From Rapana venosa (Eukaryota > Mollusca > Gastropoda > Neogastropoda > Muricidae), in NCBI GenBank assembly GCA_028751875.1, contig CM054141.1:72276654-72340653 (forward strand): a stretch of 64,000 bases of DNA. The letters are read 5' to 3'. Made by a program: the position numbers and the translations under genes. Positions 1 through 64,000 of this stretch are shown in pieces (within the stretch, counting starts at the first letter, position 1; every line of letters begins with the position of its first letter). The notes below the pieces were generated by a model that searched no databases, was not told the DNA's origin, and saw only the letters and a list, made by a program, of their open reading frames with translations.

Positions 1-610
1 TGCCCTTAGAATAAAATTGTGTGAGAAATTGACGAGAAAGAAGCCATGCCGTTTGAATCACTTTGATAGCATTTCATGTTTCCTGTTACTGTAAAACCAT
101 AAATATCAGGACATTGCACCAGTGCAGTCAAACAAGGCATCATGACTGAATAAAAGCCCTGAAGTCTAAAGTAGTCTGACTCCTTATGTTGCTTAGAATC
201 ACCACAAAAGGTCAGCTGTCCAGTGTTAATGCAAGTTTGCCTTTTGGCAGGGGTTTTATAAGGTATATGAGTAAGTGCGGTAAGGAACACAAGTTAGTGC
301 TGAAGAAAATGATGTGGCCTTGTTTTCTTTACTTTATTTGACAAAACCTGCCTTCAGTATTCCTAGTTTTATCCCTGTTTTGAGTGTTCATGACCTAGAT
401 CCTCAAGTGTTCTGCTGGAAGTTGCTTACACTCCAAGATGTTCATTAAATTATCTTCTGTCTTCAACCACTTTTGTAAATGTGTGAAGGGTGTTTTCAGA
501 CAGACTGACAAAACATTCAGAAAGCTGACAACCACAGGTATCATTAACCTGTCAGCACAGAGACAGTTTTGTCGGCTCACATAAATGACAAAATTGAAAA
601 CCACAAAAAA
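1..610. other. Upstream non-coding sequence, nothing recognised
   Basis: This stretch is AT-rich with only short open frames on both strands. I see no splice-flanked coding block, transposon protein or RNA gene in it. It lies upstream of the first exon I can support, so it may be intergenic or part of a 5' intron. Confidence 0.5.
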
Positions 611-614
611 TTCT

Positions 615-791
615 GTTATAATAATATATGGAATTTATATAGCGCTGAATCTTGTAAAAAAACAAACAAATCGAAGCGCTTGCACTCAATCATTTACAGG
701 CATGCAACTCTCCTTAAACATAATGAGCAACAGATTTCAAATCCATGCGCGCGCACTACGCACGCACACACACGCACACACACACATACAC

Positions 792-831
<40 letters not shown>

Positions 832-1440
832 CAACACTTAGAAGGTGAAAGATGCTGTTGAAAATTAGGGACAGATATGTGGGGGGAAAGTCTCAGGTAG
901 GAAATAAGTGTGTTTTGAGGCTGGATTTGAAGGAATCAGGTGAAGGCTTTTGACGAAGTGAAAGAGGGAGGTCATTCCAGGTGGATGGACCAGAAACAGA
1001 GAAGGAGCGACGGCCAACAGTGGTTTGTTTGAATCTGGGTGTTCGAAAGCACAAAGTATCTGCGGCTGAACAAAGGGAACGGGATGGAGTGTACAGGTGA
1101 AGACAGTTACAGAGATAAGGGGGTGCAGATTTGTGGAGACATTTGAAACAGAGGGTATTGATTTTATACTCCAGTCTTTGTGAGACAGGCAGCCAGTGAA
1201 GAGATCGCAGAAGAAGAGTGATGTGTTCAGATTTTTTCCTTCTTAGGACCAGTCGAGCTGCAGACTTTTGTATGCGTTGAAGAGAGTGGATAGATGATGC
1301 TGGTAGGCCAGCCAAAAGAGAATTACAGTAGTCTAAACGTGAAAGAATAAGAGATGTGACAAGCTTGGAAGTTGCATCAGTGGACAGATACTTGCGAATC
1401 GCGCTTATGCGCCGTAATTGATAGTAGCAAGACTGTACAG
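615..1440 (-). mobile_element. 5'-truncated L2/CR1-like LINE, C-terminal RT fragment plus 3' tail
   Basis: Read on the minus strand, about 1435 down to 893 encodes the C-terminal part of a non-LTR reverse transcriptase. It includes the blocks LVTSLILSRLDYCNSLLAG, LRSLHWLPVSQRL and SFSVSGPSTWNDLP. The same blocks occur in the longer plus-strand copy near 15.5-15.98 kb, so both belong to one family. Beyond the stop codon the 3' tail is visible at about 625-690, with the family signature of two AGCGC motifs around a short spacer. A CA microsatellite (about 763-830) sits within the 3' part. The catalytic RT domain is absent, so this is a dead 5'-truncated copy. Confidence 0.8.
763..830. repeat. 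(CA)n microsatellite
   Basis: Nearly uninterrupted CA dinucleotides within the 3' untranslated part of the minus-strand LINE remnant. Confidence 0.95.
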
Positions 1441-1621
1441 TTGAGAAGCAACATAACCTTTGGCCACTAGAGTGAAAGATCAGCAGAGCAGAGTGCATCC
1501 TCCTTAGTAATAGATGGTCAGTATTGTAGAGGCTCTTGATACTTTCTTTTTTTAAAAACTGGTAATGTAATACCTTGGCCACAGCAATCAACAACTTCAA
1601 GAAAAAGACAGAGAAACACTG

Positions 1622-1856
1622 GAGACAACCAATCAGGACGGTTGTAGTGCAATAAATAACCAATCAGGACGGTTGTAGTGCAATAAATAACCAATCAGGA
1701 CGGTTGTAGTGCAATAAAACATTGAGGTCACATCACTGGAGATAACCAATCAGTTAGGATACTTGTAGTGCAATAAAACATTGAGGCCACATCACTGGAG
1801 ATAACCAATCAGTTAGGATGCTTGTAGTGCAATAAAACATTGAGGCCACATCAGAA
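1622..1856. repeat. Tandem repeat carrying CCAAT-box motifs
   Basis: Units of about 30 bp, then about 57 bp, are repeated. Each carries AACCAATCAG followed by a GTAGTGCAATAAA-like block. Five copies of ACCAATCAG are present, a good match to the NF-Y (CCAAT-box) consensus. This is upstream of the host gene, but distance and context do not prove promoter activity. Confidence 0.75.
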
Positions 1857-1859
1857 CTG

Positions 1860-3648
1860 TCACATTTTTTCACAGAATTCTAAATGAAAGGAATGACGAT
1901 GACTCAGTAAGCTCTGTCTTTGAGGTGTGAGGAGGGACATAAGGCAGAGGGCAGGCAGGTCTGTACATTTGTCAGTGTCAGGTGAGGGCAGCTTCTGTTG
2001 CAGCTGCTTGATATGGCATCAACAACTTCTAACAGGGATAACGTTATGGATGCTGAAGACTTGTACAGTCTTCTTTTCAAGTTTGGTTTGGTTTGGTTTT
2101 GCTATTTTTTTTAAGTACCTAATTTTGTTTTGTTGGATGGGGGTGCTGGTTTTGTTTTCTTTTGTTTTGTTGGTAAGAAATCATTTGATATACATAAGAC
2201 AAGGTAAAACTAGTAAGTGTATGTACAAATGACATGTTGCATCCTAACATGACAAATAAGCTTTCATAGCCATGTGGAGGTTATTGGACCCAGATTGTGA
2301 GTAATGTCTTGAAGTCTGTACATAAGTTTCTGAAACTGCTCTTTCTCTCTCTTTCTCTTTCCCAAGGCTAAACTGTAGTGTCACTTGAAGATTCAAGATG
2401 AGGATTGTGGACTGTGCACAAGCAGAACGTCTGTGTCCAAGACAGAAATCAGTGAATGTGCTGTACTGACCTTCATGCAGCAGATTTAAACCTTTTGGAT
2501 TTTCCAACTGCACACTATCTCAGTGGCATTTCAAATTTGATAATCGGGCGGTCTATAGGCTTTCAGATGTAAGGGTAGTCCACAATTTACTCCCCAGTGA
2601 ACAGGGTTTTCTACTGCCCAAGGGTGAGCTTCAAACAAGCGTACACTGGGACACCTGCAAGGGAAAATGACTAGAATCACGCAGTCACACATGGATACTT
2701 CACTGACCTCTTTTGATAATGATTCCCTCCTTTTTTGCTGGACAGATGTGTTGCTGTCAGCAAAATGTTCCATCTGTTCTATTATACGTCTGCAAGAAAT
2801 CCACCTGCTGGATATTTTACCAGTAGTTAACCCTGTGCACTGCAGAAGTTTTAGGTACAAGAAAAGTAGTTTTGTTGGTTTTTATATTTTTAGCCCCACA
2901 GTGGTAGTATGAATAGCAGGATATCAGTTCATCTCCTGCATGAGAATATGTATTAGCAGGATTAAGGTAGTGGTGAGTGCACACTTAATTTTACCAAGGA
3001 GATGGACAAACTCTCCATTCTAAATGCAGCAGGCACATACTGGAATGTGTCTGTTCTCTTAAGCTGTCATGGAGAAAAAAGTCAACATCAAAACTTAGTA
3101 ATCAACATTCATAACATCTGACTTGTCTGTGATGAAGGGATGAGATGAAAAACATCTTTTAAGTTTGCCTTGTGGAGAGTGTATACATGGTCCCGCGAGC
3201 TTCAAGACAAATCACAGAATGGTCTGATCACCTCCATCAAGGTGTGTGAAGGTATCTCTGTTGTACTGTCTCTTGGCACAGGTGGGATCTGCTTTTTGCA
3301 CAGCCCACACCTCAGCATGTTGGCGTGATTGGGATGCTGTTGTTGCACTGGTAGAGTTGCACTTGCTTTGTTCCAGATGACTCAGCTTCTGTCGGCACTC
3401 CTGATCTCCCTCCAGGTAGTAGTATGCTTACTTTCTTCCTTGTCTGTGCTAATCAGGATCCATGTCGTGCCTGTGCTGTGTTTTGAGGAGGGAGGCATAA
3501 TTCTGATTTCTACTGGCTTTGATCAATGGGAGCATGTCCCTATGTGTTTAGAGATTGTGCATGTATTTTGTAACCTGTAGCTTTTAACAAAGTGTATATT
3601 GTTCATGGAAATGTATTTGTGATCAGTTGTATACAAAGTACATGTTGA
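1860..3648. other. Non-coding stretch, nothing recognised
   Basis: Low coding potential on both strands, with short T-rich runs near 2090-2170. I found no exon with matching splice sites and no transposon protein. Confidence 0.45.
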
Positions 3649-3649
3649 A

Positions 3650-3975
3650 AATAATTTCATTTCATTTATTTCATTTCATTTATACCACTTTAAGTCACGC
3701 AGATTTCTTTGCGTGAAATTCGGGCTGCTCTCCCCGGGGAGAGCACGTCGCCACAAGAGCAGTGCCACCCATTTTTTTTTCTTTTTTCCTGTCTACAACA
3801 GTATTTGTTTCCCTATCAGAGTGGCTTTTTTCTACATAATTTTGCCAGGGACAACTCTCTTGTTGCCGTGGGTTCTTTTACGTGCGCTAAATAATTATGT
3901 GCAACACACGGGACCTTGGAATATCGTCTCATCCGAAAGACTAGCACCAGACCACCACTCATGATCTAATCAGAA
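3650..3975 (-). mobile_element. tRNA-derived-type SINE (family A), head truncated
   Basis: This is a close relative of the longer copy at 13381-13800. Shared blocks include ATACCACTTTAAGTCACG, a perfect 18-bp palindrome GCTCTCCCCGGGGAGAGC, a T-rich run, TTTTGCCAGGGACAACTC, GTGGGTTCTTTTACGTGCGC and the core CGTCTCATCCGAAAGACTAG. The element reads on the minus strand, with an ATGAA-type simple-repeat tail at 3650-3690. The tRNA-like head seen in the other copy is missing here. Confidence 0.75.
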
Positions 3976-5262
3976 TGGATCTAAATACAGTATACATAGT
4001 TATCAGAGGAATTATGTTGGTACTCATTAAAGGTTGTAATGATTAAGAATATGTATTATGTGTATTGTTGAATCCTGGAAGAGTCAGAATTTGTTTATTC
4101 CCTCTGGCTGGCTCCTATCCAGAGTGAGTTTTCTATGGGAAGGCTGGGACCACATAGTTTACTACACCACTCTATGGATGCAGTTTTGAGAATGTTGTTA
4201 GAATTAAGTGCTTTGCTCATAAAAAAAGTAAGTTTTGTCATCAACAGGTTTTTATACATGCCAGATCATTTTATATGTAACTGCATCCCAGAAAATACAG
4301 AGACTGATGACCTGAATGTTATACGATTGTCTGTCTGAAGCCCGTTCAGTCTCCTTCAGCGAGCAGACAACAGCAGCTATAGATCCCAAGGGTACACAGT
4401 CATAGTCATGGTCATGGTCACTGGCTGAAGTAGTTAGTGTTGGTTGTTTAGGCCAGTGTGTGTGTGTGTGTTTGGTTGTGCTGGACCTGCAGCTGTGGTG
4501 CTTTGCCAAAGCATTTCAGTGGTTGTGCTAGGATTATGTTATACAAGCTTGTTTTTGAATGATTTGTTGGTTGAAGATTTAAGTTTGCTAAACAGAAAGA
4601 TTTCTGTTTTGTTGAAAATAATGCATTACAGACCTTTTGTTTATGTTACTTCTTTCCTAATAAACCCTGTGATGTGTGTGTGTGTGTCTGTGTGTGTGTG
4701 TGTTTTCAGTTTGCCAAAGTATGGTGTAATGTTTTGTCTTATTCATTGGCATAATTATCTATTTACATTCTGTGCATTCATTCTTAAGATTCTTTTGAAA
4801 AGCAAAATGCCAAAATGTTATCTTTCAGTCAGAAAGTTTTAGAAATATGAAATTAAGCTGTTCTGATTTTTTTGTTCTTTGTATTATGTAACATTTTACT
4901 ATTCGCTTGAGAATATGTCAGAATATTGTCAGAGATAATCATTTGAACTTTTTTGGTTTTTTTGATAAAGTGGTCATTTCCAAGTGTATTAAGTTTGTCA
5001 TTGTGTTATATTTGTGTTATATTTTAGAGCTAGCAGCTGATCATTACGTTTGCTACTTTGTTAGTATTGTTGGTTGTCATTTTCCCAAGTGTTTGTGTTT
5101 TTGCTTGTCCCTCTGTGCATGCATATATATGTATATGTTTGAGTGGGCTGATGCATGCATTTGTAGGCTAGGTGTACAAAGGTGTTTCCACGTGTGCATG
5201 GATGGGCACATATCATTAGAAGTTGGGCGTGTGTAGTGTAGAAAGTCCTTTGCTTTGTGTGC
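3976..5262. other. Non-coding stretch before exon 1
   Basis: AT-rich sequence with short TG microsatellites near 4456-4482 and 4672-4702. I see no supported exon or transposon. If exon 1 is internal, this is the end of an upstream intron. Confidence 0.45.
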
Positions 5263-60250
<54,988 letters not shown>

Positions 60251-60389
60251 GTATGTGGCCACAGTTTGTATGTATTATAATGCGAGATGTTTACATGGTG
60301 TCGTTGCTGCTGTATGTTTGTGGTTTGCTAAGAAAATGACATAGTGCAGGGATTAGGAAGCTGGAGGTTTGATAATGCATATGGTGGTT

Positions 60390-63300
60390 GTGGTGGTGGT
60401 TGTGTGTGTGTGTGTGGTTGTGTGTGGTTGTGTGTGTGGTTGTGTAGTTGTGTGTGGTTGTGGTTGTGTGTGTGGTTGTGGTTGTGTGTGTGGGTTGTGT
60501 GTGTGTGTGTAGTTGTGTGTGTGGTTGTGGTTGTGTGTGTGGTGGTTTGTGTGTGTAGGTTGTGTGTGTGGTTGTGTGTGTGTGGGTTGTGTGTGTGTGT
60601 GTGGTTGTGTGTGTGGTGGTGTGTGTGTGTGGTTGTGTAGTTGTGTGTGGTTGTGTGGTGTTGTGTGTGTGTTGTGGTGGTTGTGTGTGTGTGTGTGTGG
60701 TGTGTGTGTGGTGTGGTGTGTGTGTGGTTGTGTGTGGTTGTGGTTGGTGTGGGTGTGGTTGTGTGTGTGGTTGTGGTTGTGTGTGTGGTTGTGTGTGTGT
60801 GGTTGTGGGTTTGTGTGTGTGTGTGTGGTGTGTGTTGTGTGTGTGGTTGTGTGTGTGTGTGTGGTTGTGTGTGTGTGTGTGGTTGTGTGTGTGGTTGTGT
60901 GTGTGTGTGTGGTTTGTGTGTGTGGTTTGTGTGTGTGTGTGGTTGTGTGTGTGTGTGTGGTTGTGTGTGTGGTTGTGTGTGTGGTGTGGTTGTGTGTGTG
61001 TGGTGTGTGGTTGTGTGGTGTGGTTGTGTGTGTGTGGTGGTTGTGTGTGTGTTGTGTGGTGTGGTGTGTGTGGTTGTGGTGGTTGTGTGGTGTGTGTGTG
61101 TGGTGTGTGGTGTGTGTGTGTGTGGTGTGGTGGTGGTTGGGTGTGTGTGTGGTTGTGTGTGTGGTGGTGGTGTTGTGTGTGGTTGTGTGGTGGTGTGTGG
61201 TTGTGGTGTGTGTGTGTGTGTGGTTGTGTGTGTGGTGGTGTGTGTGGGTTGGTGTGGGTTGTGTGTGTGGGTTGTGTGGTGTGGTGGTGGTGTGTGGTGG
61301 GTTGTGTGTGTGGTGTGGTGTGTGTGGTGTGGTGGTTGTGTGGTGTTGTGTGGTGTTGTGTGTGTGTTGTGTGTGGTGTGTGTGTGGTTGTGTGTGTGTG
61401 TGTGTTGGTTGTGGTGTGGGGTTGTGGTGTGTGGTTGTGTGTGTGTTGTGGTGTGTGTGGGTGTGTGTGTGTGTGTGGTTGTGTGTGTGGTTGTGTGTGG
61501 TTGTGGGTGTGGTGTGTGGTGTGTGTGTGTGTGGTTGTGTGTGTGTGTGGGTGTGTGTGGTTGTGGGTGTGGTTGTGTGTGTGGTTGTGTGGTTGTGGGT
61601 GGGTTGTGTGTGTGGTTGTGTGTGTGTGGTGTGTGGGTTGGTGGTGTGTGTGTGGTGTGTGTGTGGTTGTGTGTGTGTTGGTGTGTGGTGTGTGTTGTGT
61701 TGGTGGGTTGTGTGTGTTGGTGTGTGTGTGTGTTGGTGTGGTGTGTGTGTGTAGTTGTGTGTGTTGTGTGTGTGGTGTGTGGTGGTGTGGTGTGGTGTTG
61801 TGTGTGTGGTTTGTGTGGTTGTGTGGTTGTGGTGTGTGTGAGTGTGTGGTGGTTGTGTGTGTGTGTGGTTGTGTGTGTGGTTGTGTGTGTGGGTGTGTGT
61901 TGTGGTTGTGTGTGGTTGTGTGTGTGTTTGTGTTGTGTTGTGTGTGTGGTTGTGTGTGTGTGTGGGTTGTGTGTGGGTGTGTGTGTGGGTTGTGGTGTGT
62001 GTGTGTGTGTGTGTGTGTTGTGTGTGTGTGTGGTTGTGTTGTGTGTGGTGTGTGGTGTGTGTGTGTTGTGGTTGTGTGTGTGGTTGTGTGTGTGTGGTGG
62101 TGTGGTGTGGTGTGTGTTGTGTGGTGTGTGTGTGTGTGTGGTTGTGTGTGTGTTGTGGTGTGTGTGTGGTGTGTGTGGTTGTGTGTGTGGTGTGGTTGTG
62201 TGTGTGTGTGGTTGTGTGTGTTGTGTGGGTGTGTGTGTGTGTGGTTGTGTGTGTGGTGTGTGGTGTGGGTTGTGTGTGTGGGTTGTGTGTGTGTGGTGGT
62301 TGGTGTGTGGTTGTTGTGTGTGTGGTTGGTGTGGGTGGTGTGTGTTGGTTGTGTGTGTGTGTGTGGTTTTGGTTGTGTGTGTGTTGTGTGTGTGTGTGGT
62401 TGAGTGGTGTGGTTGGTGTGTGGTTGTGTGTGTGTGTGGTTGTGTGTGTGTGTTGGTGTTGTGTGTGTGTGTGTGTGTGGTTGTTGGTGTGTGGTTGTGT
62501 GTTGTGGTTGTTGTGTGTGTGGGTGTGGGTGTGGTGGTGTGTGTGTGTGTGGTGTGTGTGTTGTGGTGTGTGGTTTGGGTGGTGTGTGGGTTTGTGTGTG
62601 TGGTGTAGTTGGGTGTGTGTGGGTTGTGTGTTGGTTGTGTGTGTGTGGGTTGTGTGTGTGGTGTGGTGTGTGTTGTGTGTGTGGTTTGGTGGTGTGTTGT
62701 GTGGTGTGTGGTTGTGGTGGTGGGTTGTGTGTGTTGTGTGTGTTGGGTGGTTGTGTGTGGTTGTGGTGTGGTTGTGGTGGTGTGTGTGTGGGTGTGTGGT
62801 GTGGTGTGTGTGTGGTGGTGTGTGGTGTGTGTGTGGTGTGGTTGTGTGGGTGTGGTGTGTGTGGTTGTGTGTGTGTGTGGTGTGTGTGGTTGGTGTGTGG
62901 TGGTTGTGTGGTGTGTGTGTGTTGTGTGTTGGGTGTGTGTGGTGTGTGGTTGGTGGTGTGTGGGGTGTGTGTGGTGTGTGTGTGTGTGGTGTGTGTGTGT
63001 GTGTGTGTGTGGTTGTGTTGTGTGGTTGTGTGTGTGGTGTGTGTGTGTTGGTGTGTGTGTGTGTTGGTGTGTGTGTGTGGTGTGTGTGGTTGGTGTGTGT
63101 GGTGTGTTGTGTGTGGTGGTGTGGTGTGTGGTGTGGTGGTGGGTGTGTGTGTGGTGTGGTGTGTGTGTTGGTTGTGGTGTGTGGTTGTGTGTGGTGTGTG
63201 GTGTGTTTGTGTTGTGTGGTGTGGTTGTGTGTGTGTGTTGTGTGTGTGGTGTGGTTGGTGTGTGGGGTTGGTTGTGTGTGTGTGTGGTGGTGTGGTGTGT

Positions 63301-63639
63301 GGGTTGTGTGTTTGTGTGTTTGTGTGTGTGTTGTGTGTGTGGTTGTGTGTGTGGTTGTTGGTGTGTGTGTGGTGGGTTGTGTGTGTGTTGTGTGTTGTGT
63401 GTGGTTGTGTTTGGTTGTGTGGGTGGTGTGGTTGTGTGTGGTGTGTTGTGTGTGTGTGTGGTGTGGTGTGTGTGTGTGGTTGTGGTGTGGGTGGTGGTGT
63501 GTGTGGTTGTGGTGTGTGGGTTGTGTGTGTGGTGTGTGTGGTTGTGTGTGGTTGTGTGTGTGGTGTGGTGTGTGTTGTGTGTGTGGTGGTGTTGGTTGTG
63601 GTGGTGTGGTGTGGTTGTGTGTGTGGTTGTGTGTGTGTG
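60390..63639. repeat. 3.2 kb G/T-only array (TGTGTGG type)
   Basis: The plus strand is almost entirely G and T: GTGTGTG runs interrupted by GG, TT and TTGTGG. A and C are nearly absent, so no stop codons occur and very long frames appear in all three plus frames. No coding evidence. Confidence 0.95.
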
Positions 63640-63654
63640 ATATCTTCAGTTTAA

Positions 63655-64000
63655 CGTCTATTCACATTTTGTGATTTTAGATGGAAAAAAGTAATCTAAA
63701 CAAGAGAATGCAAACAATAATAGAAAAGTGTCAGATAACAGTACTTAATAAAAACTAACTTTAACATACTACAAAAACTGAATTATTGGACTTCTTATCA
63801 ATCCTAACACAATGTCCAACAGTAACAATGGTTCAGACAAAATCTGATCCAGTGACAAACTTGGTACAGCGGGTAAAAATGCTTTGAAATGTCCACAATC
63901 AAAAATAACATGACTATTGGTAATCTTCTCCCCACAAACACAGTTTACATCTTTCACGTATTTTGTCCTGAAAGCATTTTGTTTAAATCTGTACATAAGG
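63655..64000 (-). mobile_element. LINE C-terminal fragment, minus strand, cut by window edge
   Basis: 63996-63769 on the minus strand encodes MYRFKQNAFRTKYVKDVNC, CVCGEKITNSHVIFDCGHF. This matches the zinc-motif end of the 54-56.7 kb LINE (VYRFHLNYLALRTKYCKN, CMCGK...HLLTGC). It continues past the window. Confidence 0.8.

Noticed and set aside
3713..3964. Plus-strand frame over a SINE
   Set aside because: A similar frame appears at the homologous position of the 13.4 kb SINE, so it is a by-product of repeat sequence.
60513..63674. Open frames of up to 655 codons rich in C, V, G and W
   Set aside because: The strand lacks A, so stops cannot occur; all three frames are open, which is typical of simple sequence rather than a protein.

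Overview
This window is eukaryotic nuclear DNA from an animal, most likely a mollusc and probably a gastropod. That reading rests on small exons with GT-AG introns, abundant non-LTR retrotransposons and tRNA-derived SINEs, and very heavy satellite content; the species cannot be fixed from the sequence. Nothing prokaryotic is present.

One plus-strand host gene spans almost the whole window. I reconstructed 29 coding exons (5263 to 60250) whose splice phases are compatible at every junction. They give at least 1,239 codons, about 6% of the window, and the reading frame runs off the right edge. Residues about 1-850 are a charged, mostly disordered N-terminal region. Residues about 870-1239 are a tandem array of tetratricopeptide (TPR) repeats. 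The architecture best fits an orthologue of TTC6 (tetratricopeptide repeat protein 6). No promoter or certain 5' end is visible, and the start codon at 5263 is provisional.

Region by region: 1-5262 is gene-poor upstream sequence with an L2/CR1-like LINE remnant (minus strand), a CCAAT-bearing tandem repeat and a SINE. 5263-9324 holds exon 1 followed at once by a 3.9 kb 31-bp minisatellite. 9.3-18.2 kb holds exons 2-3, a SINE inside a pentanucleotide array, an L2/CR1-like LINE, and 39-bp and 38-bp arrays split by an RTE-like LINE. 18.2-26.4 kb is the densest exon cluster (exons 4-11). 26.4-40.5 kb holds exons 12-18 separated by 46-, 49- and 33-bp arrays. 41.3-45.2 kb is a 24-bp array that received two RTE-like insertions, one with 844 uninterrupted codons. 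45.2-52.4 kb holds TPR exons 19-26. 52.4-58.4 kb is CA-rich DNA with an I-clade-like LINE and a TTAA-flanked MITE. 58.5-60.25 kb holds exons 27-29. 60.4-63.65 kb is an almost pure G/T strand, and the window ends in another LINE fragment.

The main unexpected pattern is that many of the intronic tandem arrays abut or overlap splice sites, and their repeat units carry copies of a splice acceptor or donor: 31 bp after exon 1, 38 bp before exon 4, 60 bp before and about 125 bp after exon 6, 55 bp before exon 8, 46 bp before exon 12, 49 bp before exon 17, 24 bp before exon 19, 83 bp before exon 26. The gene therefore appears to hold dozens of decoy or alternative splice sites. Functional meaning is inference; RNA data would decide it.
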